64,000 nucleotides of DNA. Origin: Turritopsis dohrnii. Taxonomy: Eukaryota; Cnidaria; Hydrozoa; Anthoathecata; Oceaniidae. The translations under genes and the position numbers were made by a program. Position 1 is the stretch's first letter, and the number at the start of each line of letters is the position of its first letter. The notes under the pieces are model-generated. The model did no database searches and was not told the DNA's origin. It worked only from the letters and a program-made list of their open reading frames with translations. The DNA lies in NCBI GenBank assembly GCA_027922465.2, contig BQMF02000096.1, positions 62,001 through 126,000 on the forward strand. Direction: 5' to 3'. This document shows, piece after piece, positions 59,601 to 64,000 of the stretch.

Positions 59601-62600
59601 TATTAGGTACCTTGTATTATATCATTTCTTTATATTATTTCATTAAGATGTTTTACAATGTGTATAGAACACAACAGCATTTTTTGCCTTATCATAAATG
59701 TAAGAAATTTTGAGAGAGTAACGTACAATGAAAAAATCAGATACGTTTTTGAGAAGTCAAAGCTGTTTTTGATAGAGGTAGTTGAACCAATAATGTATAT
59801 ATTGTTGACGATATATTTCGAAATTTAAAATATCCATCTTTCTTATTTTTACAGAAACCACTTTTTCATTTTTCACAAAAATATACTAGTCGAAAGAACT
59901 TGAAAATGGCTTTCCATCAATGTAAAAATTGTTTTGAAATTCGATATATTTATTTAAAAAAAACAGCTTTAAAATTTCCGTTTCCAACATTATGAAACGC
60001 ACTGTATTTTAATCGTAAGCTTGAGCCTTTTATATTCCTTTCTTGTATTGATGTCTGGCTTAGTTGCTTTAATTTGCAATGCTTCCAAGGTCATAAGATG
60101 GTAGACTGATTTCGTCGATCATATGATAATTTTCACGTCATCCATTGTTAATTCACACCCACATTTGTCGAAATGTTTTTGTACAGGTTTTCTCGATTGG
60201 TTATGTTCTCTCACGCGGGTTATTAGGGTTTTTGGTAGAGATTTTCAAATAAATTCTAATTTGATGTTACAAAAAATGACTCTCTATGAATTTTGGGAAA
60301 ACGCGAGATCATGTATTTATCTTAATGATGATTATGTTAGGTTTTGTTGGTTTCATATGGTATCTTTTGTGGTGCTTGCTCGTAACAAGTAGTCCAGAAC
60401 AGCATCCAACAATATCTGAAGAAGAGAAACAGTATATTTTATCTGGGAATGAACGAGGCCCTACCAAATCTCAGGTAGGTACAAAATTATCACCCTTTTG
60501 TAGCTAATGAGCAATTACACATTATCAAGATATATCAGATTAAATTAAAGTAAAGTAAAGCATTATTAACAGTTGCAGATTCTTTTTTTGTCAAAGCTAA
60601 CATTAAAACATTAAATAATATGTGAAACAATTCATCATCTACAATCTTAAATTGGAGTTTCTAAAGAAGTGCACTCATTCGAGGGTAAATGCTCATACCA
60701 AGGAGAACAATGATAACAGAAGATGAATTAAACTTTACTTCTTTCTAGCAAAATATTTGTATAGAACAAAATGTAACTAACGGTTAAGTTATTACAAAAT
60801 ATTGTTGAGCTTACCATTATCCTGATGCATCGAAAAGTTTTCATAAATTTTTGCAAATATATGCAGAAAGTTGTACACCTTTTCAAGGAAAATGCTTTTT
60901 GTCACAGTGAAGTTATGACCTACTGGGTCCATTTAATAATGCGTCCATTTATATTATATGGTAATATATTGGAGTTTAAGTGTGTGCCTCTTCAATTATG
61001 TATGCTAATTAAGGATTATATTGATCACTGTATACCCAACGAATATTTAATGCGTTTGTTATATACCGATATAATAGCCAATACAATTGTTAGGTCATGT
61101 AAATGTAAATAAAGTTAACATGCGTAGATTGTATCAGCAAAATTACAGATGTCTGTCAGAAATGATAATAAATAACAATATTTAAAACTAGTGGACTTAG
61201 GATTGCACCCTGTGGTACACCAAATCTGATTAAAAACCAGAAGAGCTTAGTCCTCCGAAAACGGTCAGTGAGGTAGCTTGTTATCAAACAGAGACTTTCC
61301 ATTAAACAACCATTTTCTTTTAATTGGTATGGTAGTTCAGGGAGAAGCATCTGTTTTAGATAGAATATTTTCAACTCACCCTGTATTTTTACTACAACTC
61401 TTTTGTGAAAGAAACAAATGACTACTCAATCATTTGTCTTTTGGTAAATGTGGTGTAGCATAGAAATAACCAATTAACCAGGAAAACAGAGATTGCCAAT
61501 TCATCTATTTACATGTAATTTGGAAAGGTACATCAAAAACGAAAGTTTCAAGGTTTTTTATTATTGCCTAATTCAACAAACATCTTGTTATCTTGAAAAC
61601 CCTGAATTATAAATGAACCCGGATTTATTCTTCTTCCTGAATAATTAAATCAAAATGGCAGATTTAAGATACCTAATGATAATAATTTGGCACTTTAAGA
61701 TTCAAAATTAACATTTTCTGCCATGATTTTGTTTAGCATGTTGCAATTCCTTGGTTACAAATCTTGAAATCAACACCTGTTTGGGCGTGTGTTGTTGCAA
61801 ATTTCTATACAGGATGGGTGTTTTTCATGGTATTAACTGAGCTTCCAGCGTACTTTGATGAAATATTAGCTTTCAATTTAAAGGAGGTTGGCATGATTTA
61901 TTTTCTATTGTTTTGGTTGCAAATTATTTTGATTCTCATCAATAAGATGATCATTTCCTTTTAGAATGGTTTTCTTTCAGCTCTCCCATTTCTAGTCAGT
62001 TTTTGCATGACTGTCATGTTTGGGATTTTGGCCGATTATCTTATCAAAAAACATTTAAGCGCAACAACTACTAGAAAGTTAATGACCTTTATCGGTAAGT
62101 TGCAGTACTTGTGAACCTGATATAACATGATTTACTGGGTTAGATTAGATCTTATAAAGGCGTATAAAGGCTTGTGAATATGCCTGCAATTAGCCCAAAT
62201 TCCTCATTCCTTAAAATTATTGGTAGAAATACACACTTCAACATCCAAATGTCATTATTATTTAGAAAAGTGTAAGGATAACTTGACTGATAATGTGAAA
62301 AAGTTCTCTCAAAATGTATAGTGCGATGTGAATCATCTCATCAGTGACACAACAGCTTTCTTCTCTTATTGCCACAATCCAGGTCCAACGAACAAAGTCA
62401 TCTTCATCAACAGTTGTAAGAAATTGAGAAATTAAGTTTGTATGTTTTAGGATGTTACCCAACTGCAGTATTTCTGATTTTGGCCAGTTATACCGGTTGT
62501 CATGAAAAAGCCTTATCTGTAATCTTCATGGCTCTTGCTACGGGTACAGTGGTGATCAATACCCCTGGCTTTAATGCCAACATCATTGATTTAAGTCAAA

Positions 62601-63264
62601 ACTATTCTGGAATTATAATGGGGATTTGCAACTTTGCAGGTACTGTTGCTGGCTGCATAGTACCATCCATAACTGGAATTTTGATCAATGGCAATGTATG
62701 TATTCCTTTTTTTTGGTAATGGAATCTTTTGTTATGGTTGTAAATGATGTTTGTGTATGTTCTATAAGTAGTAAATAGGTTGTTTACAGGAGGTTTTGGG
62801 CTTTCATCTGCCTGCATCCTGAATGATGAAGATGAGTTATATAAATAAACCAGATTGATGAGATAAGAACAAACTTGGAATAAAGGAATAAAGCTGATAC
62901 ATTTCAACACGAACAATAGCAATTCATTGCTCTTGCTGTATCTTTTACCACTACTCCCACAGATTTCTTATGTTGTTGGTTAAGTAATAAAGAAACCAAA
63001 ACGTATGAAAATCAATGTTTTGATTTATTTCAGCCTACAAGATCGCAATATCGAAAAGTATTTGCTATTGCCGCAACAATTTTATGCATTGGTGGCCTGT
63101 TTTACATGGTGGCTGGTGATTGTAGGCGCCAGTCTTGGGATGTGATAGATACTACTCAAACAACATCAGCAAGTTCTCAGACTTTATTATTTGATCAAGA
63201 GCATAGTGAGGACAAAAGTAATAATAGTGAAGATAGATTGCTTTCACCAGTTGTGGATGCATGA
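56639..63264 (+). CDS. SLC17: SLC17-family (sialin-like) transporter, copy C, 10 exons, 497 aa
   Basis: Exons: 56639-56824, 56949-56982, 58626-58825, 59286-59373, 59511-59606, 60341-60474, 61737-61886, 61965-62094, 62451-62695, 63034-63264 (1494 nt, phases consistent). The chosen ATG lies 17 nt after an acceptor-like TATAG and aligns with the start of copy B; an ATG at 56585 lies before that acceptor and is rejected. TM1 [16 protein letters not shown] (R25); [31 protein letters not shown]4 [17 protein letters not shown] with both glutamates kept (E136 and E140 for sialin E171/E175), F144 and H148; [11 protein letters not shown]. It is thus the copy closest to known transporters at the proton-coupling positions. 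The C-tail is Ser/Asp/Glu-rich. Intron 2 holds a MITE and intron 6 a LINE reverse-transcriptase fragment. Confidence 0.95.
57199..57312. mobile_element. MITE family A copy in SLC17 copy C intron 2
   Basis: CCCAGTGAGGAAATTTGTTG ... GACCATTTTGCCTACTGGG, arms with ACTGCGAAGGAGTGCATTTC. Confidence 0.82.
61156..61374 (-). pseudogene. LINE reverse-transcriptase fragment
   Basis: Minus strand reads [14 protein letters not shown] and [17 protein letters not shown], the RT block before the catalytic motif in LINE elements. About 70 codons, truncated at both ends, in intron 6 of SLC17 copy C. Confidence 0.85.
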
Positions 63265-63945
63265 CCATTAGTTGACTTATCTCTTTTACGTAAGATCAAA
63301 ATGATCAAAATGATCTCGCGCACAACTTTATTTTAATCTAGTGGATTTTATTTTTTGACCTAAGTTATTTATTGCATCTATTTATTCATCTATTTATTTT
63401 GTTTATAAAACAAACGATAGGGATGTAACAGCTTTCTTCTACATGTGAGTATATAATAGCATTGCTCGAGTTATCTATAAGACTTACAATGTTCTTTCAT
63501 TCTATCAATCTATGAATGTTTGTTTATTATGTCACAATAACACAGTTGCATCAAAAGTTTTCATTTACTCTCATGTTTGTGTCATAAACTAATTTCCTTG
63601 AAGGCTTGGTTAGTAATTGTCTTAAAAGCTACCCTGTTTTTATGTTGGGAAGAAAACAAGCTTGAATACATTGTGACTTGGAGTGCGGTATCTGGTGGCA
63701 CAAAATTTTATTATTTAGTTATTGTGTTTCATTCATTGATGCATTTGTTAATTATTTATTTATTTATTTATTTACATATATATTTATTATTTTTCTTGGA
63801 CTTAATTCTACTTTAATTGCTTGCATTTTTCTCTACCCCTTCAGTATTTTTAAAGAAGTGTATATATAATCATCTTGTAATTCAAATGCTTAAACATACA
63901 AAAAAAAGATTTTTTACAGTTTTTCAAGGAAGGAAATTTTACTGT

Positions 63946-64000
63946 TTGAAAAAATTTGTTGAAAAATCACTGTGAAGGAGTGCATTTCTATAGAAATATG
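63946..64000. mobile_element. MITE family A copy cut by the window end
   Basis: AAATTTGTTGAAAAATCACTG then GAAGGAGTGCATTTCTATAG. 63265-63945 is the 3' flank of SLC17 copy C; no other gene seen. Confidence 0.75.

Overview
This is a eukaryotic (animal) window: A+T-rich, split genes with GT-AG introns, and a very dense load of short DNA transposons, foldback MITEs, SINEs and LINE remnants. The longest single ORF is under 180 codons and no real gene is an uninterrupted ORF; the genes appear only when short exons are joined by splice sites and phase. The repeat mix and a divergent Kv7 channel suggest a non-bilaterian invertebrate, most likely a cnidarian; this is inference only.

Left third (about 2.8-16.8 kb, minus strand): a complete KCNQ/Kv7 voltage-gated potassium channel gene, rebuilt here as 15 exons encoding 523 residues, from the N-terminus through S1-S6 and the TIGYGD filter to the IQ region, helix B and a C-terminal coiled coil. 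Its introns hold SINEs, MITEs and a recent four-copy 100-bp tandem duplication that copies the 3' end of the S5/pore-helix exon together with its splice donor.

Middle (about 16.8-42 kb): no gene I can name. It holds foldback elements, 128-bp tandem repeats, a Mutator-like MITE family with 9-10 bp target duplications, a decayed mariner transposase, a CR1/jockey-type LINE endonuclease fragment, tRNA-derived SINEs, a CRE-bearing G-rich TIR element and clustered E-box/CCAAT motifs. A few unassigned ORFs look protein-like.

Right third (about 42.0-63.3 kb, plus strand): three tandem SLC17 (sialin/vesicular anion transporter-like, MFS) genes of 491, 481 and 497 residues. Each has ten coding exons with introns at matching positions and phases, so they arose by tandem duplication. 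They differ at residues that matter in sialin: the second TM4 glutamate is Glu only in the third copy and Gln in the first two, and the first copy has a divergent TM1. An intact 797-bp TA-flanked mariner derivative sits in intron 2 of the second gene and an LTR-less retrotransposon RT fragment in intron 6 of the third.
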